DNA from: an uncultured Campylobacter sp.
GTDB lineage: Bacteria > Campylobacterota > Campylobacteria > Campylobacterales > Campylobacteraceae
DNA length: 14,927 nt
Reading direction: 5' to 3'
Assembly (NCBI RefSeq): GCF_938045595.1
Contig: NZ_CALIBB010000234.1
Location: 1-14,927 of the forward strand
Shown here in pieces: positions 1 to 5,927 of this stretch. The position numbers and the translations under genes are program-made. The notes under the pieces are model-generated. The model saw only the letters and a list, made by a program, of their open reading frames with translations, searched no databases and had not been told where the DNA came from. How positions within the stretch are numbered: the stretch's first letter is position 1; each line of letters begins with the position of its first letter.

Positions 1-274
1 AGACTTAGCGTCGCTTCGATCGAGATATTGCGTTCGCATTATGCTTCTTTGCTGTAGCGCATAAATTTAGACGCTCAAAATACGCGGCAAGCTTAAATTT
101 AGACGAACTTTCTACGAAGATAGAATTCCGCTCGGTTAAAATTTATCGTAATTCCAAATTTAAAGCTGCGTGTAAATTTTATCCTTCGATACGCAAATTT
201 TACCCTACTGCCCGCCGGCGTTCGAGTCTGCCTTTTATGCTTGCCAAAATTTTAAGTCAAGCTCGCATGAAATT
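1..274. other. Intergenic stretch downstream of the anion-channel gene
   Basis: No gene can be supported here. An 18-codon open stretch from base 1 to the stop at 55-57 on the plus strand could be the tail of a gene entering from outside the window, but nothing identifies it. The rest is AAATTT-rich spacer with several approximate inverted repeats. One short hairpin, gcttg...caagc (239-262), sits just past the stop codon of the minus-strand gene; it lacks a T tract, so I do not call it a terminator. Confidence 0.5.
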
Positions 275-1234
275 TTACTCCTCAGGCACGCAAATTTCGC
301 CGCGCCGCATAGCTTTTACCGTGTAAAAGCCCACGATACCTATAAAAACGCATAAGATAGCAAAACCCGCCGCTCCCGCAAACAAGAAAAATTTGATCCC
401 GTTAAACTCAAACGCTCGCAAAAACGCGATGCTAGCCGCAGCCGTCGGGAAGGTAAACGCCCACCACGAGAGGAAAAATTTAAGCCGCAAAAAGCTTTTA
501 AACATAAAAAGGATGAGAAGCGCGAAAAATAGCGTGACGTAGAGCATGATCTTCGCCGTTACGTCAAAGCTGCCGGTGAGCTTGACGTAGTCCAAAAACG
601 CCATCGCAGGCGGCGCGATCACGATAAAAAGCGTCGGGATAAATTTCTGCGGCATCTGATCGTGAAAGATGATGCGGTAAAACAAAACCGCAAAAAGCAC
701 GGGCCAAAAAAATATCCCGATAGCAAAATAATACCACGCAAGCTCGCTCGCGGCGGGCGCGGCTAGCGGGACGAAGAGGTTACCCACGATCGGGATGAAC
801 CACGCGGGGTTTGAGTGCGCGATCTGGACGTTATTTTTGATCCAAAAAGACACGATGTGCAGCGTGATAAAGGTCTGAAACGCTACGCCCGCGCAAAAAA
901 GCGCGTCGTAAACGGGTGCGAAGTCCCGCCAGAGCGAGGCGACTAGCAGCGTGCCGATCGAAAATGCGGCGAAAAAATTTACGCGCACCGGGTGGAAAAA
1001 CTCCGCCTTGCAAGCCCCTGGGTATTTTATCAGCTTCGCCGCGTAACAAGCGCAGATGAGTGCGTATGCTAGGCTAGCCGCGCCGCGTAAAATTTCAAAA
1101 ACCGCGCCTGAGATATCAAAGATCAAATTTAGCCGCTCGTATGCGAGAGCTAGTCCGCCAAGCCCCATAACTACGGTGTAAAACATTATGGGGAAGTGCT
1201 GCAGCCAGTTTGGTTTTTCATCCTGCGTTTTCAT
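275..1234 (-). CDS. TDT/SLAC1-family anion channel or exporter (TehA-like)
   Basis: A 319-residue polytopic inner-membrane protein, the usual length for the TDT (tellurite-resistance/dicarboxylate transporter) family, with about ten hydrophobic segments. Family-like motifs are the N-terminal FPIMFYTVVMGLGGLAL (14-30), SNPAWFIPIVGNLF (141-154) and WWAFTFP (257-263). F262 in the last motif lies where the family carries its gating phenylalanine (F262 in Haemophilus TehA). The start is supported by a Shine-Dalgarno aagga (minus strand, 1240-1244). The gene is divergent from a CRP-type regulator followed by sulfide:quinone oxidoreductase, and a palindromic operator candidate (1284-1296) lies 50 bp upstream. 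TDT members pass nitrate-like anions, dicarboxylates or sulfite (Ssu1). The context makes a sulfur oxyanion such as sulfite an attractive substrate, but that is inference. Such proteins are often labelled tellurite resistance or C4-dicarboxylate transporters without proof. Confidence 0.85.
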   Translation of the reverse strand: MKTQDEKPNWLQHFPIMFYTVVMGLGGLALAYERLNLIFDISGAVFEILRGAASLAYALICACYAAKLIKYPGACKAEFFHPVRVNFFAAFSIGTLLVASLWRDFAPVYDALFCAGVAFQTFITLHIVSFWIKNNVQIAHSNPAWFIPIVGNLFVPLAAPAASELAWYYFAIGIFFWPVLFAVLFYRIIFHDQMPQKFIPTLFIVIAPPAMAFLDYVKLTGSFDVTAKIMLYVTLFFALLILFMFKSFLRLKFFLSWWAFTFPTAAASIAFLRAFEFNGIKFFLFAGAAGFAILCVFIGIVGFYTVKAMRRGEICVPEE

Positions 1235-1255
1235 ATTTTTCCTTGTTTTTTCTGA

Positions 1256-1272
1256 ATTTTACCCCAATTTTA
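1256..1272 (-). promoter_or_regulatory. Candidate -10 elements for the anion-channel gene
   Basis: On the minus strand two TAAAAT boxes can be read: one at 1256-1261 and one at 1267-1272 (within GCGCTAAAATTGG). The first would put the operator at 1284-1296 about 40 bp upstream of the transcription start, the second about 30 bp. The sequence alone does not decide between them. Confidence 0.45.
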
Positions 1273-1278
1273 GCGCAA

Positions 1279-1300
1279 TTTCGGTGAGTTAGTCACGAAA
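1279..1300. promoter_or_regulatory. Operator candidate 1 (GTGA-N5-TCAC) for the CRP-type regulator
   Basis: GTGAgttagTCAC occupies 1284-1296, flanked by TTTCG (1279-1283) and CGAAA (1296-1300), so the dyad extends over about 22 bp. It lies between the divergent channel and regulator genes. GTGA/TCAC half-sites are those read by CRP-type recognition helices carrying Arg-Glu-x-x-x-Arg, which the neighbouring regulator has (R185, E186, R190). Classical CRP sites use a six-base spacer and this one has five. A second copy of the same design lies before sqr. Confidence 0.6.
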
Positions 1301-1363
1301 TAAATCAATGCTTAAAATATTTTGTAGCTAAATTTTATCACCGCGTTTTTACGTAAAAGAAAA

Positions 1364-1369
1364 TATAAT
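1364..1369 (+). promoter_or_regulatory. -10 element of the regulator gene
   Basis: A perfect TATAAT in an A-rich context, 33 bases before the start codon at 1402. This leaves a leader of about 26 bases holding the Shine-Dalgarno aaggag (1391-1396). No clear -35 is seen, as is usual for Campylobacter. Confidence 0.65.
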
Positions 1370-1401
1370 TAAACAAAACCAAATTTAACCAAGGAGCGCG
1401 T

Positions 1402-2037
1402 ATGTTGGGAGACGAGCTAAAAGATACGCTAAAGCAACGGTTTACGTCTAAATTTACGCTTAGTGCACAGGATGAAGAGGCAGTGTTAAAAAGCGCGACG
1501 CTAAGAAGCTTTAAAAAGGGTGAGAGGATATACCTAAAAGACGGTTGTCTGGGCTACGCGATCATCATAAGCGGGCGTGCGCGCGGGCTGGTTAGCACGA
1601 GTAATTTTAAAGAGATCACCGTCTTTAACCTACAAGACGGCGATAGCTGTATGCTGTGCGGCTTTTGTTCGCTAGGAGCGCTACAAGCGGAGATAAATTT
1701 GCAAATCGAAGATGACGTGCGGATGATCTTGATACCAAGAGAGATATTTAAGAGGCTACGCGAAAACTATCCGCAGGTGGCAAATCACGCGCTAGAGCTC
1801 ATGGCGACGCGCTTTAGCTCGGCGATAACTGCTATGGATCAGACGCTGTTTTTGCCTCTAGCTCGGAGAATAATAAATTTCCTCGAGCAAAACGGCGCGA
1901 AAAACGGGCTAAGGATCACGCACGAACAGATCGCAAACGACATCGCTAGCGCGAGAGAGGCGGTATCAAGAGCGCTAAAAGAGATGCAGAAAAAGGGGCT
2001 CGTCGAACTAAAACGCGGGGTCGTGACGTTAAGGTGA
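1402..2037 (+). CDS. Crp/Fnr-family transcriptional regulator with a Cys cluster
   Basis: 211 residues, standard Crp/Fnr length. An N-terminal cyclic-nucleotide-binding-type beta-roll (about 20-120) is followed by a long dimerisation helix (about 122-150) and a C-terminal winged helix-turn-helix (about 155-211). The recognition helix carries SAREAVSRALKEM with R185, E186 and R190, the CRP-type residues that read GTGA half-sites. The sensor domain carries C83-M-L-C86-G-F-C89 and also C49. This is not the N-terminal cysteine arrangement of FNR, so the cluster is more likely a thiol/persulfide or metal sensor than a canonical Fe-S oxygen sensor; that is inference. The residues that bind cAMP in CRP are not evident. 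The start has Shine-Dalgarno aaggag. The stop codon overlaps a second operator candidate, and sqr begins 65 bases later. It probably controls the channel gene, sqr and perhaps itself. Confidence 0.93.
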   Translation: MLGDELKDTLKQRFTSKFTLSAQDEEAVLKSATLRSFKKGERIYLKDGCLGYAIIISGRARGLVSTSNFKEITVFNLQDGDSCMLCGFCSLGALQAEINLQIEDDVRMILIPREIFKRLRENYPQVANHALELMATRFSSAITAMDQTLFLPLARRIINFLEQNGAKNGLRITHEQIANDIASAREAVSRALKEMQKKGLVELKRGVVTLR

Positions 2038-2046
2038 CTTTGTTAC
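2034..2046. promoter_or_regulatory. Operator candidate 2 (GTGA-N5-TTAC) before sqr
   Basis: GTGActttgTTAC matches operator candidate 1 in both half-sites and in the five-base spacer, with one change (TCAC to TTAC). It overlaps the regulator's stop codon. Its centre (2040) is about 41 bases upstream of the transcription start predicted from the -10 at 2069-2074. That is the position of a class II activator site, which suggests direct activation of sqr. Confidence 0.55.
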
Positions 2047-2068
2047 ATATTTAAATTTTAAAATGCGC

Positions 2069-2074
2069 TATGAT
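2069..2074 (+). promoter_or_regulatory. -10 element of the sqr operon
   Basis: TATGAT preceded by TGCGC, 29 bases before the sqr start codon. The expected start of transcription is near 2081. No recognisable -35 is present, and its place is taken by operator candidate 2. Confidence 0.55.
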
Positions 2075-2102
2075 TTGACAATAACTTCTAAAAGGAGCTT
2101 TT

Positions 2103-3449
2103 ATGCAAAGCATCGACAGAAGAGGCGTCTTGAAAATTTTAGGCGCGGCGGGGCTAGCAGCGGCGGGAGTCGCAGGTGCTAGCAAGCTAAATGCGGGAGA
2201 AAATGCGGACATCCGCGCAAATATCCTAATAATCGGCGGCGGTCTAGGCGGCATCAGCCTAGCGGCGAAACTACGACGAGATATGCCAAACGCCGAACTA
2301 GCGGTCCTTGATAAGGACGAGTACTTCTATTATCAGCCCGGCTTTACGCTCATCGCAGCCGATCACTATCTGCCCGAAGACATAACCTACGAAAAATCAA
2401 ATTTGATCCCAGACGGCGTAAAATGGATAAAGCAAAATGCCGCATCCATCGATTCGGCGACAAATTCCGTCAAGCTAGAGGACGGGTCAAATTTAAGCTA
2501 CGACTACCTCGTGATAGCTAGCGGAGCGGAGTATGAGTTTGAGAATGTAAAAGGACTTAGCGCCGACGATATCGGTAGCGACAACGTGACTTCTATCTAC
2601 ACGATCCCAGGTGCCGTTGCTATGTCTAGCATAATGAAAAAAGTCGGCAAAGATGGCGGTAAGATAGTCTTTAGCGACAACAAAACACCGATGAAGTGCT
2701 CGGGCGCAAATAAAAAAGTAACGCTGCTAACCGAAGATATGGCGCGAAATTTAGGCAACAGAGACAAGCTTGATATCTCGATATACTCGGGTGCTCGGAC
2801 GATATTTTCCGCTCCTGTTTATGCTAAAATGATAGAAGGGATGCTAGAGGAGCGAGACGTGAAGTATTTTACCTCGCATCAGCTGGTTGAGGTGGACAAA
2901 AGTGCCAATATAGCGGTATTTGAGCACGCTATGCCGTACCGCGAAAACGGCGAAAATAAACTCGCTAAAGAGCTAGTCGAAGTAAAATTTGACTACCTAC
3001 ACCTAGTGCCTCGCGTGAAGGCTTCTAAAATCTACGCCGATGCAGGGCTAAGCGTAGAAAAGGGTGATGTGGCAGGCAACTGGATTAGCCTCACGCGCGA
3101 GACGCTGCAACACTCGAAATTTAAAAATATATTTGCCATCGGCGACGTTTGCGGATTTCCCGCCGGTAAAACCGGAGCTAGTATACGCAAGATGTATCCA
3201 GTGCTGGCGCAAAATCTAGCCGACGTTATAAAAGGACGCGAACCGAGTGCTAGATACGGCGGCTACACTGCCTGCCCGCTACTAACGAAATTCGGCAAGG
3301 CGGTGATGGTGGAGTTTAACTGGACGGGCAAGCCCGAGCCTACGATAGCGTGCATGGGTGCGACCCGCGAGAGCTATATAAACTGGGCGATGAAACTATA
3401 TATGATGAAGCCGATGGTCATGCAAGGCATGATAAGAGGTCTAGCATAA
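2103..3449 (+). CDS. sqr: Tat-exported sulfide:quinone oxidoreductase, type II-like
   Basis: 448 residues. It is expected to oxidise sulfide to polysulfide or S0 and pass electrons to membrane quinone through FAD. The N-terminus is a twin-arginine signal: DRRGVLKIL (5-13) plus an Ala-rich hydrophobic stretch to about residue 30. The dinucleotide-binding motif GGGLGG is at 45-50, and the second FAD motif GDVCGFPAGKTGASIRK at 347-363. Both catalytic cysteines of type II enzymes appear in family context: C199 in MKCSGANKK and C391 in YTACPLLT. The amphipathic C-terminus (about 425-448, ending MQGMIRGLA) resembles the membrane anchor of type II SQRs. FccB, the flavoprotein of flavocytochrome c, is the main alternative because it is also Tat-exported, but the KCSGANKK and TACPLLT contexts fit SQR. 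The start has Shine-Dalgarno aaaggag (2091-2097). A DUF2892 gene follows 10 bases after the stop, in an operon. Confidence 0.88.
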   Translation: MQSIDRRGVLKILGAAGLAAAGVAGASKLNAGENADIRANILIIGGGLGGISLAAKLRRDMPNAELAVLDKDEYFYYQPGFTLIAADHYLPEDITYEKSNLIPDGVKWIKQNAASIDSATNSVKLEDGSNLSYDYLVIASGAEYEFENVKGLSADDIGSDNVTSIYTIPGAVAMSSIMKKVGKDGGKIVFSDNKTPMKCSGANKKVTLLTEDMARNLGNRDKLDISIYSGARTIFSAPVYAKMIEGMLEERDVKYFTSHQLVEVDKSANIAVFEHAMPYRENGENKLAKELVEVKFDYLHLVPRVKASKIYADAGLSVEKGDVAGNWISLTRETLQHSKFKNIFAIGDVCGFPAGKTGASIRKMYPVLAQNLADVIKGREPSARYGGYTACPLLTKFGKAVMVEFNWTGKPEPTIACMGATRESYINWAMKLYMMKPMVMQGMIRGLA

Positions 3450-3459
3450 AGGAGAGAAA

Positions 3460-3672
3460 ATGCAAAACGTCGGGATTTTAGATAAAACTATCCGCCTAGT
3501 AATCGCTGCGGTTTGGATATACGCATTCGGGTTCGTCTGCGAGTGCTGGCTGTGGCTGGTCGGTCTCGTGCCGCTACTGACGGCTGTTTACGGTTATTGT
3601 CCTCTTTATAAATTTTTTGGTATAAATACGTGTAAAAAATGCAAAAACAAAGAAAGGAAAATGCAATGCTAA
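3460..3672 (+). CDS. DUF2892 (YgaP-like transmembrane) protein 1
   Basis: 70 residues. The pattern is that of DUF2892: N-terminal GILDKTIRLVIA, two hydrophobic segments (about 10-28 and 30-47) around WLWLVGLVPLLTAVYGYCPLY, and then the conserved ending FGINTCKKCK. Such domains form the membrane part of YgaP, which is fused to a sulfur-transferring rhodanese, and often stand next to sulfide-oxidation genes. A role in anchoring or persulfide handling with SQR is inference. It has seven cysteines. Its Shine-Dalgarno overlaps the sqr stop, so the two are very likely cotranscribed. Its last codons contain the ribosome-binding site and start codon of the next gene. Confidence 0.85.
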   Translation: MQNVGILDKTIRLVIAAVWIYAFGFVCECWLWLVGLVPLLTAVYGYCPLYKFFGINTCKKCKNKERKMQC

Positions 3673-3839
3673 GTAAAAAAACTAGGATAATAAGAGCGTT
3701 GATCGGACTAGCGATAATGATCGCCGGAGTCGCGTTTAGCAGCTGGTGGGGGCTAGTGGGACTCGTGCCCTTTATCGTAGGGGTCACGGGATTTTGCCCC
3801 GCTTGCTACTTTTTAAACCGCTGTTCGCTAAAGCGTTAA
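3666..3839 (+). CDS. DUF2892 (YgaP-like transmembrane) protein 2
   Basis: 57 residues from the ATG at 3666, preceded by the Shine-Dalgarno agaaagga (3651-3658). An in-frame upstream ATG at 3639 would add nine charged residues but lacks a good ribosome-binding site. The sequence KKTRIIRALIGL...SSWWGLVGLVPFIVGVTGFCPACYFL is a textbook DUF2892 pattern with two membrane segments. It overlaps the previous gene by seven bases, which suggests translational coupling. It differs from its partner in having three cysteines, two of them in FCPAC, and a short tail without the TCKKCK motif. The pair may form a heteromer in the membrane beside SQR; this is inference. Confidence 0.82.
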   Translation: MLSKKTRIIRALIGLAIMIAGVAFSSWWGLVGLVPFIVGVTGFCPACYFLNRCSLKR

Positions 3840-4173
3840 ATTTAGCCGCGGTATACGGTTTTGCCGTGCGCCGAGAAAATAAGCGCGATAAATTTTAGCG
3901 GTGAAGCGAGTGAGCTTTAAATTTTAATTCTCCATGCTTCGCTGTGGAGTGTTAAATTTAAACTAGCCCTTTAAAGCTTAAAATTTTATCGCGCGATACA
4001 AGGCGGTAAATTTAATCTCATGCCGCCGTCAATTGGCATGCCGCTAACTATGTAAAATTTTAGCACTCACCGCTTTTTGGCGCTTTTGCTAGATAGGGCT
4101 TGCGCTCCGCGTCAGCCACACCAAACTCTATGATTAATTACACCTAGCCTCTTAAAATTCATCTTAAATTTGC
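3840..4173. other. Intergenic region between the sqr operon and the polyamine gene
   Basis: No gene is supported. The stretch holds a long nested palindrome (3883-3994), listed separately, which may end the sqr operon transcript. Bases 3995-4173 are AAATTT-rich spacer running into the promoter of the next gene. Confidence 0.6.
3883..3994. repeat. 112-bp nested imperfect palindrome
   Basis: The outer arms gcgcgataaa (from 3883) and the complementary ttttatcgcgc (to 3994) share a centre near 3939. The inner arms ttaaatttta (3917-3926) and ttaaatttaa (3953-3962) with ctcca/tggag share the same centre, as do middle segments with gaps. The whole can fold into one long imperfect hairpin with loop tgcttcgc. 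It lies 43 bases after the last DUF2892 gene. It could be a terminator or a foldback intergenic element; there is no run of T after it. Confidence 0.6.
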
Positions 4174-4179
4174 TAAAAT
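4174..4179 (+). promoter_or_regulatory. Extended -10 of the carboxynorspermidine dehydrogenase gene
   Basis: TTTGC-TAAAAT with the TG extension, 32 bases before the ATG at 4212. The leader contains Shine-Dalgarno aaaggag (4199-4205). Confidence 0.65.
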
Positions 4180-4211
4180 TGCAGCAAAATTTAAAATTTA
4201 AAGGAGCCAAA

Positions 4212-5423
4212 ATGTCAAATATCTTAATCATAGGCGCGGGCGGTGTGAGCCAAGTCGCGACCGTAAAATGCGCGATGAACGCGGATGTTTTTACAAAAAT
4301 CACACTTGCAAGCCGCACAAAAAGCAAATGCGACGCGATCGCTAAATTTATAAAAGACCGCCTAGGCGTGCAAATTGGTACCGCCCAGATCGACGCGGAC
4401 GACACCGATGCGGTCGTAAATTTAATCAAAAAAACGGGCGCCGAGCTACTGCTAAACGTCGCGTTGCCGTATCAGGACCTAACGCTGATGGACGCGTGTT
4501 CTCGTGCCGGCATCCCATACATCGACACCGCAAACTACGAACACCCTGACACCGCCAAATTTGAATACAAGCTACAGTGGGCGAAGGACGGCGAGTTTAA
4601 AGCCGCAAACACGATGGCGCTGCTAGGAAGCGGCTTTGATCCGGGCGTGACGAACGTATTTTGCGCCTACGCACAGCAAAATCTCTTTGACGAGATCGGC
4701 GAGATCGACATCCTAGACTGCAACGCGGGCGATCACGGATATCCGTTTGCGACGAATTTTAACCCAGAAATCAACCTGCGCGAAGTAAGCGCAAAGGGTC
4801 GCTACTGGGAGCGCGGCGAGTGGAAAGAGACCGAGCCGATGGAAATAATGTTTAAATGGGACTACCCGAAAGTCGGCGTCAAAGATAGCTACCTGCTCTA
4901 CCACGAGGAGCTAGAAAGCCTTGTGAAAAACATCAAAGGACTAAAGCGAATCCGCTTTTTCATGACATTCGGACAGAGCTACCTCACGCACATGAAGTGC
5001 CTAGAAAACGTCGGCATGCTGCGCATCGACGAGGTCGAGCACAACGGCGTAAAGATCGTGCCGATCCAGTTTCTAAAGACCTTGTTGCCTGATCCTGCGT
5101 CGCTAGGCCCTCGCACGAAGGGTAAAACCAACATCGGCTGCGTGATCCGAGGCTTAAAAGACGGCAAAGAGCGCCAGGTCTACATCTACAACGTCTGCGA
5201 CCACGAGGCTTGCTACGCCGAGACGGGCGCACAGGCCGTGAGCTACACCACAGGCGTGCCTGCGATGATCGGCTCGATGATGGTCGCAAAGGGCATTTGG
5301 AGCGGTAAAGGCGTCTTTAACATGGAAAATTTCGACGCCAAGCCTTTCATGGACGAGCTAAATAAGCAGGGCTTGCCGTGGGAGATAATCGAAATGAAGC
5401 CAGGAGAAAGATACGAAGTCTAA
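4212..5423 (+). CDS. Carboxynorspermidine dehydrogenase (saccharopine dehydrogenase family)
   Basis: 403 residues from the ATG at 4212, which has Shine-Dalgarno aaaggag; an earlier in-frame TTG at 4170 lies inside the promoter and is rejected. The N-terminal Rossmann motif is IIGAGGVSQVATVKCA (6-21). A middle segment LGSGFDPGVTNVFCAYA and an acidic, aromatic C-terminal half (NVCDHEACYAETGAQAVSYTTG) follow the pattern of carboxynorspermidine synthases rather than lysine-forming saccharopine dehydrogenase. The family reductively joins aspartate semialdehyde to a diamine (putrescine or 1,3-diaminopropane) with NADPH, giving carboxy(nor)spermidine for decarboxylation, the spermidine route used by Campylobacter. 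The decarboxylase gene (nspC) is not adjacent here. The gene appears monocistronic. Saccharopine dehydrogenase is the main alternative label. Confidence 0.87.
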   Translation: MSNILIIGAGGVSQVATVKCAMNADVFTKITLASRTKSKCDAIAKFIKDRLGVQIGTAQIDADDTDAVVNLIKKTGAELLLNVALPYQDLTLMDACSRAGIPYIDTANYEHPDTAKFEYKLQWAKDGEFKAANTMALLGSGFDPGVTNVFCAYAQQNLFDEIGEIDILDCNAGDHGYPFATNFNPEINLREVSAKGRYWERGEWKETEPMEIMFKWDYPKVGVKDSYLLYHEELESLVKNIKGLKRIRFFMTFGQSYLTHMKCLENVGMLRIDEVEHNGVKIVPIQFLKTLLPDPASLGPRTKGKTNIGCVIRGLKDGKERQVYIYNVCDHEACYAETGAQAVSYTTGVPAMIGSMMVAKGIWSGKGVFNMENFDAKPFMDELNKQGLPWEIIEMKPGERYEV

Positions 5424-5430
5424 ATTTAAG

Positions 5431-5544
5431 GCTTGTCTTTTCCTACTTATACTTCGTTGAAATTTGATTTTTAATGCTCACGTATCACATATACGCTCCG
5501 CTTAAAAATCAAATTTCGCCTCGTCTAAGCAAAAAATACTGCGC
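5431..5544. repeat. Foldback element A (nested palindrome)
   Basis: Perfect 16-base arms gaaatttgatttttaa (5459-5474) and ttaaaaatcaaatttc (5502-5517) surround an inner stem cgtat/atacg (5481-5495) on the same centre, 5488. The pairing continues outward with gaps (gcttgtctttt... against ...aaaaaatactgcgcc). It begins 8 bases after the dehydrogenase stop codon, so it may also act as its terminator. Confidence 0.65.
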
Positions 5545-5552
5545 CTTATTTT
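5501..5552. repeat. Direct repeat copy 1 (52 bp)
   Basis: Starts ttaaaaatcaaatttc and ends caaaaaatactgcgccttat plus tttg. Copy 2 lies about 220 bp downstream with about six mismatches in 52 bases. This copy is the right arm of foldback element A. Confidence 0.65.
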
Positions 5553-5571
5553 GGTGGGTATATTTAAATAG

Positions 5572-5634
5572 ATTTGAAATTTCGCTCTACGACAGGCTGC
5601 ATGTATAGTCTTGGAACGAAATTTACTTCAAAAC
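5572..5634. repeat. Possible foldback element between the two direct repeats
   Basis: gatttgaaatttcg near 5572 and cgaaatttacttcaaaa near 5620 form inverted arms with a two-base bulge. The pairing is weaker than in the neighbouring elements. Confidence 0.35.
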
Positions 5635-5697
5635 ATTTAAAATCATCTCACGATACTTCGCCCTATCTTTAATCGCATTCAAATTTAATTTAGCTAA

Positions 5698-5772
5698 GCA
5701 GTTTACCTGCCTAGCCTACTTTTAAAAATCAAATTTCATCTCAGCTAGGCAAAAAATACTGCGCCTTATTCT
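5698..5772. repeat. Foldback element B with direct repeat copy 2
   Basis: The right half (5721-5772) is copy 2 of the 52-bp repeat. Its left arm gcagtttacctgcctagc (about 5698-5715) pairs with gctaggcaaaaaatactgc (about 5744-5762). Copy 2 differs from copy 1 at cagctaggc against cgtctaagc, and its own left arm carries the matching gcctagc, which suggests that the pairing is maintained. Confidence 0.55.
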
Positions 5773-5774
5773 GC

Positions 5775-5860
5775 TACGTTTAAATTTTAATTAAAATTCA
5801 CTCGGTTCATGTATTTCATATATGCTCTCGCCCTCAAATTTTAATTCGTCTCAATCGGGG
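5775..5860. repeat. Foldback element C
   Basis: Arms aattaaaatt (about 5790-5799) and aattttaatt (about 5837-5846) enclose the core ttcatgtatttcatatatgc (about 5806-5825). The core closely resembles that of element A, ctcacgtatcacatatacgc (5477-5496); both fit TCAYGTATnnCATATAYGCTC, allowing one gap. Confidence 0.5.
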
Positions 5861-5896
5861 ACAATACCGTGCGTCGAATGCTGCTTTAAATTTAGC

Positions 5897-5902
5897 TATA
5901 AT
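5897..5902 (+). promoter_or_regulatory. -10 element of the lipoprotein gene
   Basis: TATAAT in TTTAGC-TATAAT, 25 bases before the ATG at 5928. Confidence 0.65.
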
Positions 5903-5927
5903 CGCATAAAATTTTATCGGAGTAGAT

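Larger units (their letters stand above)
5424..5896. other. Intergenic region filled with palindromic repeats
   Basis: About 470 bases with no supportable gene. At least three, probably four, hairpin-forming elements follow each other (5431-5544, about 5572-5634, 5698-5772 and 5775-5860). Two share a 52-base direct repeat and two share a hairpin core. AAATTT occurs about eleven times between 5424 and 5927. Confidence 0.65.

Noticed and set aside
4170..4211. Upstream TTG start for the carboxynorspermidine dehydrogenase
   Set aside because: It lies within the promoter -10 region, while the ATG at 4212 has a proper Shine-Dalgarno and starts right at the Rossmann fold.
4984..5289. Open frames on the minus strand within the dehydrogenase gene
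   Set aside because: Arg/Ser/Pro-rich shadow translations of a clear gene on the plus strand.
5431..5860. CRISPR-like array because of repeated units
   Set aside because: The units are few, imperfect, unevenly spaced and palindromic over their whole length, with no cas genes nearby.
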